Origin: Desulfonema magnum
Lineage (GTDB): Bacteria; Desulfobacterota; Desulfobacteria; Desulfobacterales; 4be13
NCBI RefSeq assembly: GCF_017377395.1
Contig: NZ_CP061800.1
Coordinates: forward strand, 992,001-1,056,000
Length of the DNA: 64,000 nucleotides
Reading direction: 5' to 3'
Shown: in pieces, positions 43,881-56,842 of the stretch
Layout of the letters: each line of letters opens with the position of its first letter
Position numbering within the stretch: the first letter of the stretch is position 1
Program-made: the position numbers and the translations under genes
The notes under the pieces: generated by a model
Told to the model about the DNA's origin: nothing
The model's input: only the letters and a program-made list of their open reading frames with translations
Database searches by the model: none

Positions 43881-46800
43881 ATGAAACGCATCAGAAAAAG
43901 CTTCGGTAAAATACGAAAAATTGTTGAAATACCCGATCTTATCGGTATGCAGCGGGATTCCTATCACCGTTTTCTGCAATCTGAAACACCTCCTGAAAAA
44001 CGGGAGGACATCGGCCTGCAGTCCGTATTCAGATCTGTATTTCCCATAAAGGATTTCAGCGGAAGCGCCTCCCTTGAATTCGTGTCCTACAAATTCGGTC
44101 CTGTCAAACACGGTGTGGAGGAATGCATTCACCGGGGCATGACTTACGAAGTCCCGGTGAAAATCACTGTCCGTCTCGTGGTTTATGACGTGGACAAAGA
44201 AACCGGAACCTCCAATATCCGGGATATCAAAGAACAGGAAATTTATTTTGGCGCCATTCCCCTGATGACCGACAAAGGTACGTTTATCATCAACGGGACA
44301 GAACGGGTGGTGGTGAGTCAGCTGCACCGGTCCTCGGGTGTGTTTTTCAACCATGACAAAGGCAAGACGCACTCCAGCGGCAAGGTGATTTATACTTCCA
44401 GAATTATTCCTGTCCGGGGATCCTGGATTGATATGGAAGTGGACCCCAAAGACATTGTCCATATCAAAATAGACAAACGCCGGAAATTTCCGGTCACGCT
44501 TCTGTTCAAAGCCTGCGGTTATTCGTCCGAGGATATTCTTTCTTATTTTTACAAAACACAGACAGTCCGGGTCTGTGTGCCTGAAAATTATGAAAATAAG
44601 CCGGAAGACACGCTTTCATCTGATCAGACTGCTTTGCCCCGGTTTTTTCTGGAGTTCGGCGAAATATTTCAGAAAGGACAGCGGGCCGGCAGGGATGTCA
44701 CAGACCCGCTCACGCACGAAATTGTGGTGAAAAAAGGACGAATTTTCACCCGCCGGGCATTGCGTCAGCTGAAAGCTTCGGGTGTCAGAATGATTCCCGC
44801 GGACACTGAGGATATTCTCGGGAAAATAACAGCCCTGGGAGTGCCCCGTCCCGGGGAAGACAGTTTTCTGGCCGGACCCAATGAGCTGATTGATTCTCCT
44901 TTGCTTTCGGAAATGGTCCGTGCGGCCCGTGCGCTTCCTGTCACGGAAACAGACCATGGCAGAGCGCATGTTCTTGAGTTCCGGGTTATTTTCACAGGCC
45001 AGGTGTCAGGGGGCGACGCAGTGCATAAGACGCTGCTGCTTGACAAAGCTGAGACCAAGGAAGAAGCCCTTCTGGATATTTACCGCCGTCTCCGGCCCGG
45101 AAATCCGGCCACGCCCGAAGTGGCTCAGGATTTTATAGATCAGCTGTTTTTCAAATCTGCCTATTATGACTTGTCCGGAGTGGGCCGTATGAAAATCAAT
45201 CTCCGTCTGGGAATTGACACGCCTGTGCATGTGCGGACATTGCGAAAGGAAGATATCCTTCTTACGGCAAAAACACTGATCGAGCTTCGGGATTCCCAGG
45301 GAATTGTGGATGACATAGACCATCTTGGCAACCGGAGAGTCCGGGCCGTGGGCGAACTCCTGGAAAATCAGTACCGCATCGGACTGGTGCGCATGGAACG
45401 GGCCATCAAGGAACGCATGAGCCTCCAGGAAGTGGATGCGCTCATGCCCAACGACCTGGTCAACCCCAAACCTGTGTCAGCCGTGCTCAAAGAGTTTTTC
45501 GGAACCAGCCAGCTGTCCCAGTTCATGGACCAGACCAACCCCCTGTCCGAAACCACCCACAAACGCCGGCTGTCCGCCCTGGGACCCGGAGGACTCACCC
45601 GGGAACGGGCCGGATTCGAGGTCCGGGATGTGCATCCCTCCCATTACGGACGGATCTGTCCCATAGAAACCCCCGAAGGTCCCAACATTGGTCTGATTGT
45701 GTCTCTGTCAACATATGCCAGAGTCAATGATTACGGCTTTATTGAAACACCTTACAGTGTGGTGAAAGATGCCGAAGTAACAGAGCATGTCCGGTTTCTG
45801 AGCGCTTTTGAAGAAAAAGATCATCCCATTGCCCAGGCCAATGCGCCTCTGGAAAGTATCGCATCCGGCACAGAAAAAAAAAATCAGGACAGTGCTTCCG
45901 GAACACCGGTCCGTTTCAGAAATCTTCTGGTGACATCCCGTGTGATCGGCGAATTTATGATGGTTCCCCGGGAGCGGATCGAACTGATGGATATCTCTCC
46001 CAATCAGCTGGTAAGTGTGTCCGCATCCCTGATCCCTTTTTTGGAAAATGACGATGCCAACCGTGCGCTCATGGGCTCCAATATGCAGCGTCAGGCTGTG
46101 CCGCTCGTGGCACCTGACGCACCGGTGGTCGGCACAGGCATTGAAGGCGTGGTGGCCCGGGATTCCGGAGTCACCGTGGTGGCGCCCCGGGACGCTGTCG
46201 TGGCTGATGTGGAAGCCTCCCGTATTGTGCTGAAAATAAAAGATCCTGAGTTCGGAAATTCGGATGAGAGAGAAGCCAAGGATATTCCCGGACAAAGACA
46301 GGGCCCGTCCGCTGTGAAGATCTTCAATCTTTCCAAATTTGTCCGGTCAAATCAGAACACATGCTTTAATCACCGGCCCATTGTTGTGAAAGGTCAGCAT
46401 GTCAGAGCCGGGGAAGTTATTGCAGACGGCCCGGCCACGGACAGCGGAGAACTTGCTCTGGGCAAAAACGTCACTGTGGCGTTCATGCCCTGGGGAGGAT
46501 ATAATTTTGAGGACTCCATTCTCATCAGCGAAAATCTCGTAAAAGAAGGCGTTTACACATCCGTACATATTGAGGAATTTGAAGTCGTGGCCCGGGATAC
46601 CAAACTGGGAAAAGAGGAAATCACACGGGATATTCCCAATGTGGGGGACGAGGCCCTCAGAGACCTGGATGAAAGCGGTATTATCCGTCTCGGGGCCGAA
46701 GTGGCCGCAGGGTCGGTTCTCGTGGGAAAAGTCACACCCAAAGGAGAAACCCAGCTTTCTCCTGAGGAAAAACTTCTCAGGGCCATTTTCGGGGAAAAGG

Positions 46801-48182
46801 CCGGAGATGTCAAAGACACATCTCTGAGAATCCCCCCGGGTGTCGAAGGAATTGTAATTGACGCCAAAGTGTTCTCCCGGCGGGGGGTGGACAAGGATGA
46901 CCGCACCCGTTCCATTGAGGATGATGAAATTGCGCTTTTGGAAAAAAACAGGGATGACGAACTTTCCGTGCTCAGGGAGGTGATCCGGGAACATATTCGC
47001 AGACTGTTATCCGGTTCGGAAGATTTGTTTCTGAAGAAACCGTTTTCCTATACTTCGGTGGGTACGGGTGAGAAAAAGCTTCTGAACAAAGGGGTTCTTC
47101 TCACTCCGGAGATGAGCGATGACATACCTGTGCGTCAGGCTGACAGACTCTTGCTGACAAATGCGGCTGTCACGGAGAAGATTCAGCGTCTGGCTGTGAT
47201 TTGTAAAAAAGAAGTGCGCCGGTGCGGGGCTGAGTTTGAGAAAAAGGCCGGCCGTTATGAAAAAGGGGATGACCTTCCCCCGGGTGTGAACAAAATGGTC
47301 AAAGTTTATGTGGCCATGAAACGCAAGCTTTCAGTGGGTGACAAAATGGCCGGGCGCCACGGAAACAAAGGCGTGGTCTCCTGCATTCTTCATCAGGAGG
47401 ACATGCCGTTTTTTGAAGACGGAACACCCGTGGACATGGTTCTGAATCCTCTGGGCGTGCCTTCCCGGATGAACGTGGGACAGATTCTTGAAATTCATCT
47501 GGGCCGGGCTGCCAAAGGACTGGGAGATCAGCTGAATCATCTGGCCGAAAAAAACCGGTTTGACGCGTTCAGAAAAAAAATGCGGGAAATCTTCAAAAAT
47601 CAGCTATCGTCCGAGGAGGACAATGCATTGGAAAATGCTTCGGACAGAGAGCTTCGGAAACTGGCATCCCAGTATAAACGGGGCGTGAACATGGCCACGC
47701 CGGTTTTTGACGGAGCCAAGGAAGAGGAAATCAAGGCGATTCTCAAACAAGGAGGGCTTTCCGAATCTGCTCAGACAGTCTTGTATGACGGCCGCACAGG
47801 TGAGGCGTTCAGAGAAAAAATCACCGTGGGCACAATGTATATGCTCAAGCTTCATCATCTCGTGGATGACAAAATTCATGCCCGGTCCATCGGACCTTAT
47901 TCTCTGGTGACTCAGCAGCCTCTGGGGGGCAAGGCCCAGTTCGGAGGTCAGCGTCTCGGGGAAATGGAAGTCTGGGCCATGGAAGCTTACGGGTCAGCAT
48001 ATTCTTTGCAGGAATTTCTGACAGTCAAATCCGATGACATGGCCGGCCGGACACGTATGTATGAAAAAATTGTCAAGGGTCAGAATGTGCTGGAGCCAGG
48101 TATCCCGGAATCTTTCAATGTGCTTACAAAAGAGCTCCAGTCTCTGGGGCTGGAAGTGAATTTGCTGGAAAAAGAGGACTGA
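43881..48182 (+). CDS. rpoB: DNA-directed RNA polymerase subunit beta
   Basis: 1433 residues from ATG 43881 ([20 protein letters not shown]). Complete: fork and rifampicin region ([39 protein letters not shown]), catalytic [19 protein letters not shown] and the C-terminal [19 protein letters not shown] region. No recognisable ribosome-binding site precedes the ATG. A repeat array abuts it, and the frame stays open through that array back to a TTG at 43770. The family homology begins at 43881, so this start was chosen. rpoC begins 1 bp after the stop. Confidence 0.98.
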   Translation: MKRIRKSFGKIRKIVEIPDLIGMQRDSYHRFLQSETPPEKREDIGLQSVFRSVFPIKDFSGSASLEFVSYKFGPVKHGVEECIHRGMTYEVPVKITVRLVVYDVDKETGTSNIRDIKEQEIYFGAIPLMTDKGTFIINGTERVVVSQLHRSSGVFFNHDKGKTHSSGKVIYTSRIIPVRGSWIDMEVDPKDIVHIKIDKRRKFPVTLLFKACGYSSEDILSYFYKTQTVRVCVPENYENKPEDTLSSDQTALPRFFLEFGEIFQKGQRAGRDVTDPLTHEIVVKKGRIFTRRALRQLKASGVRMIPADTEDILGKITALGVPRPGEDSFLAGPNELIDSPLLSEMVRAARALPVTETDHGRAHVLEFRVIFTGQVSGGDAVHKTLLLDKAETKEEALLDIYRRLRPGNPATPEVAQDFIDQLFFKSAYYDLSGVGRMKINLRLGIDTPVHVRTLRKEDILLTAKTLIELRDSQGIVDDIDHLGNRRVRAVGELLENQYRIGLVRMERAIKERMSLQEVDALMPNDLVNPKPVSAVLKEFFGTSQLSQFMDQTNPLSETTHKRRLSALGPGGLTRERAGFEVRDVHPSHYGRICPIETPEGPNIGLIVSLSTYARVNDYGFIETPYSVVKDAEVTEHVRFLSAFEEKDHPIAQANAPLESIASGTEKKNQDSASGTPVRFRNLLVTSRVIGEFMMVPRERIELMDISPNQLVSVSASLIPFLENDDANRALMGSNMQRQAVPLVAPDAPVVGTGIEGVVARDSGVTVVAPRDAVVADVEASRIVLKIKDPEFGNSDEREAKDIPGQRQGPSAVKIFNLSKFVRSNQNTCFNHRPIVVKGQHVRAGEVIADGPATDSGELALGKNVTVAFMPWGGYNFEDSILISENLVKEGVYTSVHIEEFEVVARDTKLGKEEITRDIPNVGDEALRDLDESGIIRLGAEVAAGSVLVGKVTPKGETQLSPEEKLLRAIFGEKAGDVKDTSLRIPPGVEGIVIDAKVFSRRGVDKDDRTRSIEDDEIALLEKNRDDELSVLREVIREHIRRLLSGSEDLFLKKPFSYTSVGTGEKKLLNKGVLLTPEMSDDIPVRQADRLLLTNAAVTEKIQRLAVICKKEVRRCGAEFEKKAGRYEKGDDLPPGVNKMVKVYVAMKRKLSVGDKMAGRHGNKGVVSCILHQEDMPFFEDGTPVDMVLNPLGVPSRMNVGQILEIHLGRAAKGLGDQLNHLAEKNRFDAFRKKMREIFKNQLSSEEDNALENASDRELRKLASQYKRGVNMATPVFDGAKEEEIKAILKQGGLSESAQTVLYDGRTGEAFREKITVGTMYMLKLHHLVDDKIHARSIGPYSLVTQQPLGGKAQFGGQRLGEMEVWAMEAYGSAYSLQEFLTVKSDDMAGRTRMYEKIVKGQNVLEPGIPESFNVLTKELQSLGLEVNLLEKED

Positions 48183-48183
48183 T

Positions 48184-51100
48184 ATGGAAGCGCTTTATGA
48201 TTTTTTCGCAAGACCCAAAGATCCGAGGCTTTACAGAGGCGTTCAGATTGCCCTGGCCTCGGGTGAGCTTATCCGCCAGTGGTCCCATGGTGAAATTAAA
48301 AAACCTGAGACCATTAATTATCGCACCTTCAAACCCGAACGGGACGGACTTTTCTGTGCCAAAATATTCGGGCCGACCCGGGATTATGAATGCAACTGCG
48401 GCAAATACAAACGCATGAAACACCGGGGCGTGATCTGTGAAAAATGCGGGGTGGAGGTCATTCAGTCCCGGGTCCGAAGAGAGCGCATGGCCCATATTGA
48501 CCTGGCCGCAAGCGTGGCGCATATCTGGTATCTTAAAAGCCTGCCCAGCAAAATCGGGAATCTTCTGGACCTCACGCTGAAAAATATGGAACGGGTTCTT
48601 TACTTTGACAGCTACATTGTCACTGATCCCGGGGATTCGGACCTTGTGCGGTGCCAGCTGCTTTCTGATGAAAAATACCGGGAAGCCCTGGAAAAATACG
48701 GATTTGGCAAATTTGAAGTGGGAATCGGAGCAGAAGCAGTCCGCACCTTGCTGGAAGACGTGAATCTGGAGACGGTTCATAATGAACTCCGGGCCGACAC
48801 CAAAGCCACATCCTCTTCCACCAAACGTCAGAAGCTTTCCAAGCGTCTGAGGATTGTGGATGCGTTCCGCCGCAGTCATGTGAGTCCGACGTGGATGATT
48901 ATGAATGTGATCCCCGTGCTGCCTCCGGATTTGCGTCCCCTGGTTCCTTTGGAGGGGGGACGGTTTGCCACGTCGGATCTGAATGATCTGTATCGCCGGG
49001 TCATTAACCGCAACAACCGGCTCAAGCGCCTTATTGATCTGAATGCTCCGGATATCATTGTGCGGAATGAAAAACGTATGCTTCAGGAATCCGTGGATGT
49101 GCTGTTTGACAACGGCCGTCACGGACGGGTCATTACCGGAACCAACAAACGCCCTCTCAAATCATTGTCTGACACACTCAAAGGCAAACAGGGCCGTTTC
49201 CGTCAGAATCTTCTGGGAAAACGGGTGGATTACTCAGGCAGAACCGTGATCACCACAGGTCCGAGCCTGCGCCTTCATGAATGCGGTCTGCCTAAGAAAA
49301 TGGCTTTGGAACTTTTCAAGCCCTTTGTATATTATCGTCTGGAACATAAGGGACTCGTGTCCACAGTGAAAAGCGCCCGCAAACTTGTGGAGCGGGAAAC
49401 CCCCGAGGTCTGGGACACGCTTGAGGAGGTGGTAAAGGAATATCCCATCCTGCTGAACCGTGCGCCCACGCTTCATCGTCTGGGATTTCAGGCCTTTGAG
49501 CCTATACTGATCGAAGGAAAAGCCATTCAGCTGCATCCGCTGGTATGTACTGCTTTTAATGCGGATTTTGACGGGGATCAGATGGCTGTGCATATTCCCC
49601 TGTCTGTGGAGGCTCAGATTGAAAGCCGGATTCTCATGCTTGCGTCCAATAATATTCTGTCTCCGGCAAACGGGTCTCCTATTATTGTGCCCAGTCAGGA
49701 TATTGTGCTGGGGATTTATTATATGACCCGGGAAATTTCCGGTTCCCGGGGAGAGGGGATGACGTTTGCCGGTCCCGGGGAGGTGCGCTCGGCTTATGAT
49801 GCGGGAATGATTGATCTGCATGCGGGAATCCGTGTGCGAATGGGCGAAAGCACAGGGCCCGGATCCCGGGAAAGGGTTTCCACCACTGTGGGCCGGATTA
49901 TTCTTTGGGAAATCATTCCCAAAAATCATATTGTGACGCTGCGTCATGTCCGGGTGTCTTCGGAGGCTGAGGCCGTCAGGATTCAGGAAGATCCGGAATT
50001 CGGGGCAGAGGTCTTTGAAAAAGCAGAGATTTTTGAATGCCGGAATGATGAGTTTGCCCGGAATTTCAATGTGTCAGATACAGAAACAGAAACTGTGTTT
50101 GCTCTGGGCACGGAAGAGACCGCGTGTCTCACAGCTCCGGATGCGGTTCATGTGTTCCGGGGAGTGAGCAGGCGTCCCGAGATTCCGTTTGATGTGGTGA
50201 ACAAAGTCATGGATAAAAAGACTTTGCGGGATTTGGTGGATTTTGTTTACAGAAATCTGGGGCCCAAGGCCACGGTGATTTTGTCTGACCGGCTTAAAAA
50301 CACGGGATATGCATATTCCACAAAAGGGGGGCTGTCCATTTCCATTGATGCCATGATTGTTCCGGAATCCAAAGAAGAAATTCTTAAGCAGGCCGAACAT
50401 CAGGTTACGGAGATCGGACGTCAGTATTCAGAAGGACTGATCACCCAGGGTGAAAAATATAACAAGGTGGTGGATATCTGGGCCAAGGCCACGGATGAGG
50501 TGGCCAATGAGATGATGAGGGCCATGAAGCAGGCTGAGACAAGCAATCCCATTTATATGATGGCGGATTCCGGAGCAAGAGGATCAAAAGATCAGATGCG
50601 TCAGCTTGCGGGAATGCGGGGGCTGATGGCCAAGCCTTCGGGCGAGATCATTGAAACGCCCATCACAGCCAATTTCCGGGAGGGCCTGTCCGTGCTTCAG
50701 TATTTCATTTCCACGCACGGGGCAAGAAAAGGGCTGGCTGACACAGCCTTGAAAACTGCCAATTCAGGATATCTGACCCGGCGTCTGGCCGATGTGGCTC
50801 AGGACTGCGCAGTGATGGAGCCGGACTGCGGGACCATGATGGGGGTGGAGGTCACGTCTCTGATGGAAGGGGGCGAGGTGATTCAGCGCCTGGGAGAACG
50901 GATACTGGGACGGATCGCGGCCGAGGAGGATATCCGGGACCCGTTCACAGACGAGGTACTTGTGCGGATGGGCGATGAAATTGACGAGGCCGGTGTGAAA
51001 CGCATCGAAGACGCAGGCATCACCAGCGTTAAAATTCGGTCGGTGCTGACCTGCCGGACCCGTCACGGCGTATGCGTCAATTGCTACGGCCGGGACCTGG

Positions 51101-52626
51101 CTCACGGCCGCAAAGTGGAAATCGGTCAGGCCGTGGGAATTCTTGCGGCACAGTCCATCGGAGAACCCGGAACCCAGCTGACCATGCGAACATTTCATAT
51201 CGGCGGAACTGCCAGCCGACGGGTGGAACAGGCCGACATCCGGGCACGTACCGACGGCACAGTCCGCTTCACAGACCTGAATGTGGCTCAGGTGAGCGCA
51301 GGTTCGGTTTCTCCCGGATCTGACAATGAAAAAACAGATGCGAAATTCCCTTCGGAAGACCGCACCGAACTGGTGGTCATGAACCGCCGGGGCGGCGAAT
51401 TCGCCATTATGGGAGACACCGGCCGTGAACTGGAAAGATTCCCCGTGATTTACGGTGCCCATATCCTGGTCAATGACGGACAAAAAGTCAGTTCAGGAGA
51501 CCTTCTGGCAATATGGGACCCTTTTACCACACCCATTATTTCGGAAACAGACGGCGTGATCAAATTCGGAGATATCACCCCGGGAAAAACGCTTCAGGAA
51601 ATGGTGGACCCCGTCACCGGCAAATCCAGCCGCACCATTATTGAATCCAAAATTTCGGATGTGCGGCCCAGAATTTCCGTGAAAGATGAATTCGGCAAAA
51701 CCAAAAAACTGGAAGGCAAAGAAGAAAAACACGAAGGAAAAGGATCCGGAAAACCCAAAGCGGCCCGCTACACACTGCCGGTCAATGCCGTGCTCATGGT
51801 GGAAGAAGGCGCACGGGTCAGAGCCGGGGAAGTGATTGCCAAACTGCCCCGGGCCACAACAAAAACCAAGGATATCACCGGTGGTCTTCCCCGGGTCGCA
51901 GAACTCTTTGAAGTCAGAAAACCCAAAGAAACAGCCGTGTTAAGCGAAATCAACGGGTATGTGTCTGTGTCAAAAGGAGTCAAAGGAAAACAAAAAGTCA
52001 CAGTTACGCCCGTGGAAGTGGGAGAGAAAAAAGAATATCTGATTCCCAGGGGCAAACATATCAATGTGTATGAAGGCGATTATGTCAAAGCCGGAGAACC
52101 GCTGATCGGAGGGGCTGCTATTCCCCAGGATATTCTTAATATTCAGGGCGAAGTTTCTTTGGCCCGTTATCTTGTGGATGAGGTGCAGGAAGTTTATCGT
52201 CTCCAGGGTGTCCGTATTAATGACAAGCATATCGAAGTTATTGTGCGGCAGATGATGCGGCGGGTGAAGGTGACTGATCCCGGGGATACGGATTTTATTA
52301 CTGAGGAGCAGGTTGATAAAATTAAATTCGAAGAAATGAACCAGGCCATCAAAGCCAAGGGGGGGAAACCGGCCAGGGCCGAACCGCTTATTCTGGGAAT
52401 TACCAAGGCTTCTCTGAGTACGGAGAGTTTCATTTCCGCAGCTTCTTTTCAGGAAACTACGAAGGTGCTTACTGAGGCGAGTATTGCCGGTGCAAAAGAT
52501 TATCTCAGGGGACTTAAGGAAAATGTGATTATGGGGAGGATTGTTCCGGCTGGGACGGGTTTTTCTGCTTACCGTGATATCGCTGTTGAGGCAGAGAATC
52601 TGTCAAACAGTGAGATTTTTGTCTGA
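48184..52626 (+). CDS. rpoC: DNA-directed RNA polymerase subunit beta'
   Basis: 1480 residues. Zinc finger [20 protein letters not shown] near residue 70; catalytic Mg-binding Asp461, Asp463 and Asp465 in [12 protein letters not shown]; second zinc site [19 protein letters not shown]; trigger-loop region [17 protein letters not shown] charged low-complexity stretch ([16 protein letters not shown]) interrupts the jaw-side C-terminal region near residue 1185. Translationally coupled to rpoB. Confidence 0.99.
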   Translation: MEALYDFFARPKDPRLYRGVQIALASGELIRQWSHGEIKKPETINYRTFKPERDGLFCAKIFGPTRDYECNCGKYKRMKHRGVICEKCGVEVIQSRVRRERMAHIDLAASVAHIWYLKSLPSKIGNLLDLTLKNMERVLYFDSYIVTDPGDSDLVRCQLLSDEKYREALEKYGFGKFEVGIGAEAVRTLLEDVNLETVHNELRADTKATSSSTKRQKLSKRLRIVDAFRRSHVSPTWMIMNVIPVLPPDLRPLVPLEGGRFATSDLNDLYRRVINRNNRLKRLIDLNAPDIIVRNEKRMLQESVDVLFDNGRHGRVITGTNKRPLKSLSDTLKGKQGRFRQNLLGKRVDYSGRTVITTGPSLRLHECGLPKKMALELFKPFVYYRLEHKGLVSTVKSARKLVERETPEVWDTLEEVVKEYPILLNRAPTLHRLGFQAFEPILIEGKAIQLHPLVCTAFNADFDGDQMAVHIPLSVEAQIESRILMLASNNILSPANGSPIIVPSQDIVLGIYYMTREISGSRGEGMTFAGPGEVRSAYDAGMIDLHAGIRVRMGESTGPGSRERVSTTVGRIILWEIIPKNHIVTLRHVRVSSEAEAVRIQEDPEFGAEVFEKAEIFECRNDEFARNFNVSDTETETVFALGTEETACLTAPDAVHVFRGVSRRPEIPFDVVNKVMDKKTLRDLVDFVYRNLGPKATVILSDRLKNTGYAYSTKGGLSISIDAMIVPESKEEILKQAEHQVTEIGRQYSEGLITQGEKYNKVVDIWAKATDEVANEMMRAMKQAETSNPIYMMADSGARGSKDQMRQLAGMRGLMAKPSGEIIETPITANFREGLSVLQYFISTHGARKGLADTALKTANSGYLTRRLADVAQDCAVMEPDCGTMMGVEVTSLMEGGEVIQRLGERILGRIAAEEDIRDPFTDEVLVRMGDEIDEAGVKRIEDAGITSVKIRSVLTCRTRHGVCVNCYGRDLAHGRKVEIGQAVGILAAQSIGEPGTQLTMRTFHIGGTASRRVEQADIRARTDGTVRFTDLNVAQVSAGSVSPGSDNEKTDAKFPSEDRTELVVMNRRGGEFAIMGDTGRELERFPVIYGAHILVNDGQKVSSGDLLAIWDPFTTPIISETDGVIKFGDITPGKTLQEMVDPVTGKSSRTIIESKISDVRPRISVKDEFGKTKKLEGKEEKHEGKGSGKPKAARYTLPVNAVLMVEEGARVRAGEVIAKLPRATTKTKDITGGLPRVAELFEVRKPKETAVLSEINGYVSVSKGVKGKQKVTVTPVEVGEKKEYLIPRGKHINVYEGDYVKAGEPLIGGAAIPQDILNIQGEVSLARYLVDEVQEVYRLQGVRINDKHIEVIVRQMMRRVKVTDPGDTDFITEEQVDKIKFEEMNQAIKAKGGKPARAEPLILGITKASLSTESFISAASFQETTKVLTEASIAGAKDYLRGLKENVIMGRIVPAGTGFSAYRDIAVEAENLSNSEIFV

Positions 52627-52690
52627 TGCGTGTTTTTAATTATCGGACAGAAGCGGAGGCTGAGATTTTTTTCTAATTCTCATAAAATGC

Positions 52691-52719
52691 TTGACAATGC
52701 AGTAATAAAAAAGTATAAT
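52691..52719 (+). promoter_or_regulatory. Consensus sigma-70 promoter for rpsL (str operon)
   Basis: TTGACA (52691-52696), exactly 17 bp, TATAAT (52714-52719): a perfect consensus pair 63 bp upstream of the rpsL start and 65 bp after rpoC. Probably drives rpsL-rpsG and perhaps the S10 cluster. Confidence 0.85.
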
Positions 52720-52781
52720 TTTAAATTTTAGCAAATCATCGTAAGATGGTCATAAGACTCAGGCAGAATGAAGAGGAGAAT

Positions 52782-53153
52782 ATGCCGACCATTAATCAGT
52801 TAGTCAGAAAGGGCAGGAAAAGGTTAAAGAAGAAGACCAATACGCCAGCGTTGAAAGGGGCACCCCAGAAAAGAGGGGTGTGTACACGAGTATATACTTC
52901 GACACCTAAGAAACCGAACTCCGCACTGAGGAAAGTCGCGAGGGTCAGGTTGACCACAGGAATAGAAGTGACAGCATACATCCCCGGCATAGGGCATAAT
53001 CTTCAGGAACATTCAGTGGTTCTGGTCCGAGGGGGACGTGTCAAAGATTTGCCCGGTGTGAGGTATCATATTGTAAGAGGTACCCTTGACGCGCTGGGTG
53101 TTGAGGATCGGAAGCAGGGCAGGTCAAAATACGGCGCGAAGAAGCCCAAGTAG
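52782..53153 (+). CDS. rpsL: 30S ribosomal protein S12
   Basis: 123 residues from ATG 52782 (GAGGAG upstream). Motifs: [48 protein letters not shown]. The Lys residues linked to streptomycin sensitivity (in TPKKPNS and GGRVKDLPG) are unchanged, that is, the sensitive type. Confidence 0.98.
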   Translation: MPTINQLVRKGRKRLKKKTNTPALKGAPQKRGVCTRVYTSTPKKPNSALRKVARVRLTTGIEVTAYIPGIGHNLQEHSVVLVRGGRVKDLPGVRYHIVRGTLDALGVEDRKQGRSKYGAKKPK

Positions 53154-53160
53154 AAATAAT

Positions 53161-53194
53161 TGATAATTATCAATTATCAATTATCAATTATCAA
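53161..53194. repeat. AATTATC heptamer array between rpsL and rpsG
   Basis: TTGATAATTATCAATTATCA-type sequence: four ATTATCA units preceded by an inverted GATAATT. It abuts the AGAGG site of rpsG. Confidence 0.85.
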
Positions 53195-53204
53195 GAGGTA
53201 GTGT

Positions 53205-53675
53205 ATGCCAAGAAGAAGAGAAGTTCCTGAACGGATAATTATACCCGACCCCAAATACAATAGCAAACTTGTATCGAGATTTATAAAATCGATAATGCGG
53301 GATGGCAAGAAAAGTGTGGCAGAGTCGTTAGTTTATGATGCATTTGATGTCATTGAAAAAAAGACAAACGAAGTGCCGCTGAAGGTTTTTGAACAGGCTG
53401 TGGATAATGTGAGGCCGCTGATCGAAGTCAAATCTCGGCGTGTCGGGGGATCAACGTATCAGGTGCCGACAGAAATACGGCCATCCAGACGAACGGCGCT
53501 GGCCATTCGATGGGTGATCGGTTTTGCGCGTAAACGTCCGGAAAAGGGGATGGCGTTGAAACTCGCGGGGGAATTATTGGATGCCGCCAATAAAAGAGGG
53601 TCTTCCATCAAGAAAAAGGAAGATACCCATAAGATGGCTGACGCAAACAAGGCGTTTGCCCATTTCCGCTGGTAA
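53205..53675 (+). CDS. rpsG: 30S ribosomal protein S7
   Basis: 156 residues, complete: [56 protein letters not shown] at the C-terminus. Followed by 226 bp and then rpsJ; the usual fusA and tuf genes are absent between them. Confidence 0.98.
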   Translation: MPRRREVPERIIIPDPKYNSKLVSRFIKSIMRDGKKSVAESLVYDAFDVIEKKTNEVPLKVFEQAVDNVRPLIEVKSRRVGGSTYQVPTEIRPSRRTALAIRWVIGFARKRPEKGMALKLAGELLDAANKRGSSIKKKEDTHKMADANKAFAHFRW

Positions 53676-53901
53676 TGAGCTGAGGAAAACGCTTCCTGAA
53701 CTGAAAAAGCATCCGGCCCCCTTTGTTATCAGGGGGAATGATGCCGCCGGCAGGATGGCGAGGGACGAGAGATATCTGTTTATCTTCGGACCTGTGATAT
53801 AAAAAAGCCATTTTATTTTAAATCAGGGAAAGCGGCAGAACTGTTGACAAGAGTGTCCGGTGTTTGGCAGACATGCGCACTCTAAACATTAAATATATTT
53901 G

Positions 53902-54210
53902 ATGATGAATACTAAAATCAGAATCAGGCTGAAGGCATATGACCATAAGCTTCTGGATCAGTCCGCGACAGATATCGTTGACACTGCAAATAAGACAGGT
54001 GCAAAGGTCGTCGGACCCATACCGCTTCCGACAAGGATCAACAAATATTGTGTTCTTCGATCTCCCCACATAGACAAAAAATCCAGGGAGCAATTTGAGA
54101 TGAGAACGCATAAGCGGCTGTTGGATATCCTGGAGCCGACGCAGCAGACGGTGGATGCTTTGATGAAGCTGGATCTTTCTCCGGGAGTGGATGTGGAGAT
54201 AAAACTGTAG
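53902..54210 (+). CDS. rpsJ: 30S ribosomal protein S10
   Basis: 102 residues (ATG 53902; 53905 is equally possible). Motifs: [48 protein letters not shown]. First gene of the S10 cluster. No clear Shine-Dalgarno. A TTGACA at 53844 has no matching -10 box. Confidence 0.97.
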   Translation: MMNTKIRIRLKAYDHKLLDQSATDIVDTANKTGAKVVGPIPLPTRINKYCVLRSPHIDKKSREQFEMRTHKRLLDILEPTQQTVDALMKLDLSPGVDVEIKL

Positions 54211-54248
54211 GGAATTGGAAATTCAATGTTCCGGTTTCCAATTTCAAG
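54211..54248. repeat. GGAAATT/AATTTCC-type spacer repeat before rplC
   Basis: A short, decayed array with complementary ends (GGAATTGGAAATT and GGTTTCCAATTTC), directly before the GAGGGA site of rplC. Confidence 0.6.
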
Positions 54249-54256
54249 AGGGAATC

Positions 54257-54877
54257 ATGTGCAGAGGATTGCTAGGAAAAAAGCTGGGAATGACAGGTAT
54301 GTTTTCTTCAACAGGAGAATATGTGCCGGTGACGATAGTACAGGCGGGGCCGTGTGTGGTGACCCAGGTTAAAAGGGAAATAACAGACGGTTATGCGTCG
54401 CTTCAGTTGGGATTTGAGGAGAAGAAGAGTTCTCGCACAAATAAGCCAATAAAAGGACATCTTAAGAAAAGCGGAGAAAAGTGTTTTGCATTCCTGCGGG
54501 AATTTCCTGTGGAGAATCCGGATGAATACAGCCTCGGGCAGACGGTCATGCCGGATATATTCAGCATCGGGGAACATATTACTGTCACGGGGAAGATTAA
54601 GGGACGGGGGTTTTCAGGTGTAATAAAGCGGCACGGATTTCACGGGGGCCGGCAAACTCACGGAAGTAAAAGCAAGCGAATTCCCGGATCCATAGGATGC
54701 AGCGCATGGCCTGCCAAAGTTATCAGGGGCAAAAAAATGCCCGGTCAGTATGGAAATACAAAAAAGACGGTTCAGAATTTGGAGATTATTGATATCCGGC
54801 CGGAAGAAAATCTTATCATGGTGAAGGGTGCGCTCCCGGGTCCCATATCAGGACTGGTTGCTCTTTATAAAAAATGA
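54257..54877 (+). CDS. rplC: 50S ribosomal protein L3
   Basis: 206 residues from ATG 54257 with GAGGGA upstream; in-frame sequence before it is the spacer repeat. Motifs: LLGKKLGMTGMFSSTGEYVP, GRGFSGVIKRHGFHGG, THGSKSKRIPGSIG, GKKMPGQYGN. Typical length. Confidence 0.98.
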   Translation: MCRGLLGKKLGMTGMFSSTGEYVPVTIVQAGPCVVTQVKREITDGYASLQLGFEEKKSSRTNKPIKGHLKKSGEKCFAFLREFPVENPDEYSLGQTVMPDIFSIGEHITVTGKIKGRGFSGVIKRHGFHGGRQTHGSKSKRIPGSIGCSAWPAKVIRGKKMPGQYGNTKKTVQNLEIIDIRPEENLIMVKGALPGPISGLVALYKK

Positions 54878-54929
54878 AAAGCAAAGCAGCATTCAGCTTT
54901 CAAAGTGAAAAAAAATAGGTAATATAAAA

Positions 54930-55553
54930 ATGGCTGTCGTAGATGTTCTTAATAGTAAAGGAGAAAATGTTTCCCAAAAGGAACTTGCAGATTCAATATT
55001 CAATGTTCCGGTCAGACCAAGTATCCTGCATGATGTTGTTGTGATGCAGCTGGCCTGCAGACGTTCGGGAACAGCTTCCGTAAAGCATCGCAGTGATGTT
55101 AAGGGCAGCACACGCAAGCTTTTTCGTCAGAAAGGAACCGGCAGGGCACGCCGCGGTGACATCAAATCTCCGTTGCTCAAAGGCGGGGGAAGTATTTTCG
55201 GGCCTGACCCCAGATCATATGCTTACAAACTTCCTAAAAAAGTGAGAAGGCTCGCGCTGAAAATGGCGCTGAGCAGCAAATATCTGGAAAATAAGCTTGT
55301 TTTGCTGGATCGGTTTGATCTGGATCGGATTAAGTCCAAGGATTTTGTGGCAGTCTTAAATGCGTTAGGTAAGAAAAACGTACTGATTGTGACAGATGAA
55401 AAGGATGAGAAGCTTGAGCTTTCATCCCGGAATGTTCCCGGCGTGAAGGTGCTGAGAACAGAGGGTCTGAATGTGTATGATATCCTCAGATATGATGAAC
55501 TTATTCTGCTTGAATCTTCAGCAGCGGACATCGAAGGGAGGCTGACAAAATGA
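54930..55553 (+). CDS. rplD: 50S ribosomal protein L4
   Basis: 207 residues: [40 protein letters not shown], and C-terminal [14 protein letters not shown]. The stop overlaps the rplW start by 4 bp (ATGA), indicating coupling. Confidence 0.97.
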   Translation: MAVVDVLNSKGENVSQKELADSIFNVPVRPSILHDVVVMQLACRRSGTASVKHRSDVKGSTRKLFRQKGTGRARRGDIKSPLLKGGGSIFGPDPRSYAYKLPKKVRRLALKMALSSKYLENKLVLLDRFDLDRIKSKDFVAVLNALGKKNVLIVTDEKDEKLELSSRNVPGVKVLRTEGLNVYDILRYDELILLESSAADIEGRLTK

Positions 55554-55840
55554 TTCAGTACTATGATATTGTTAAGCGGCCTCTGATGACTGAAAAGACC
55601 ACGATACAGAAAGAGACGTTTAATCAGTTGTCATTTGAGGTGGATCGTAAGGCGAACAGGGTTGAGATCAAAAGGGCGGTTGAGAAGATATTTGATGTCA
55701 GAGTGGCTGCTGTTCGGACCATGCAGATCAAAGGCAAGGTGAAACAAAGAGGCCGGATCATCGGGAAACGTAAGGACTGGAAAAAAGCCATCGTGACATT
55801 AATGCCTGGTGAACGTATTGGCTTTTTTGAAGGCGCTTGA
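55550..55840 (+). CDS. rplW: 50S ribosomal protein L23
   Basis: 96 residues: [51 protein letters not shown]. Located at the tunnel exit. Overlaps rplD by 4 bp; followed by a repeat array. Confidence 0.97.
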   Translation: MIQYYDIVKRPLMTEKTTIQKETFNQLSFEVDRKANRVEIKRAVEKIFDVRVAAVRTMQIKGKVKQRGRIIGKRKDWKKAIVTLMPGERIGFFEGA

Positions 55841-55842
55841 TT

Positions 55843-55909
55843 TGAATTGATAATTGATAATTGATAATTGATAATTATCAATTATCAATTCTCAATTCTC
55901 AACTCAATT
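55843..55909. repeat. GATAATT heptamer array between rplW and rplB, palindromic
   Basis: Four GATAATT units run straight into ATTATCA units, so TTGATAATTGATAA and TTATCAATTATCAA meet as a perfect palindrome without a loop. CAATTCT units follow to the rplB ribosome-binding site. Confidence 0.92.
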
Positions 55910-55922
55910 AGCAGGGGAATAC

Positions 55923-56750
55923 ATGGCAGTAAAAAAAATAAAACCCACATCTCCGGGACGGAGATTCCAGGGATATTCGACGTTTGAGGAGATTACCCGC
56001 ACAACGCCTGAGAAGCGTCTGCTGAAAGTGATCAAAAAAAGCGGCGGTCGCAATGCCAAGGGGCGTATCACATGCAGGCACCGAGGGGGAGGCCATAAGC
56101 GGCATTACAGGATTATTGATTTCAGACGGGATAAGACGGGTATTCCTGCAAAAGTCGCATCAATAGAGTATGATCCGAACCGTTCGGCCAGGATCGCACT
56201 TCTGCATTATGCGGACGGTGACAAACGATATATTCTGGCACCGCTTCATCTTTCAGTGGGCGATGCGGTCATGTCGGGTCCCGGGGCGGATATCAGGCCG
56301 GGGAATGCACTTCCGTTGAAGAATATTCCTCTGGGTACTCATATACATAATATTGAGCTGCGTCTGGGAAAAGGGGGACAGATTGTCAGAAGCGCGGGGA
56401 CTTATGCCCAGCTCATGGCAAAAGAGGACCGTTATGCGCTGGTGAAGCTTCCGTCCGGAGAGGTGCGCATGGTGCTTTTATCCTGTCAGGCCACTATCGG
56501 ACAGCTGGGGAATGTGATGCATGAGAACATTTCCTTGGGAAAGGCGGGTCGCAGGCGATGGCTTGGCAGACGCCCCAAGGTCAGAGGGGTGGCAATGAAT
56601 CCGGTGGATCATCCCATGGGCGGCGGAGAAGGAAGGTCATCCGGCGGCAGACATCCCTGCACACCGTGGGGCAAGCCTACCAAGGGATATAAGACGCGTA
56701 AGAACAGAAGAAGTGACCAGTATATCGTCAAAAGACGTATAAAGAATTAA
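55923..56750 (+). CDS. rplB: 50S ribosomal protein L2
   Basis: 275 residues: [60 protein letters not shown] with the conserved peptidyl-transferase-proximal His, and a basic C-terminus. Complete. Confidence 0.98.
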   Translation: MAVKKIKPTSPGRRFQGYSTFEEITRTTPEKRLLKVIKKSGGRNAKGRITCRHRGGGHKRHYRIIDFRRDKTGIPAKVASIEYDPNRSARIALLHYADGDKRYILAPLHLSVGDAVMSGPGADIRPGNALPLKNIPLGTHIHNIELRLGKGGQIVRSAGTYAQLMAKEDRYALVKLPSGEVRMVLLSCQATIGQLGNVMHENISLGKAGRRRWLGRRPKVRGVAMNPVDHPMGGGEGRSSGGRHPCTPWGKPTKGYKTRKNRRSDQYIVKRRIKN

Positions 56751-56842
56751 AATGGGGTGCGGGGTGTTTAAGTGTTTTTTATGTGTGGCTGACAGAAGAC
56801 ACTCCGAATCCCGGATACTTAAATACTTAAAATGGAGAAATT

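Noticed and set aside
53844..53849. TTGACA upstream of rpsJ as a promoter
   Set aside because: No -10-like hexamer at 15-19 bp spacing.
53676..53901. Remnant of fusA between rpsG and rpsJ
   Set aside because: No EF-G motif is readable in any frame of this spacer.
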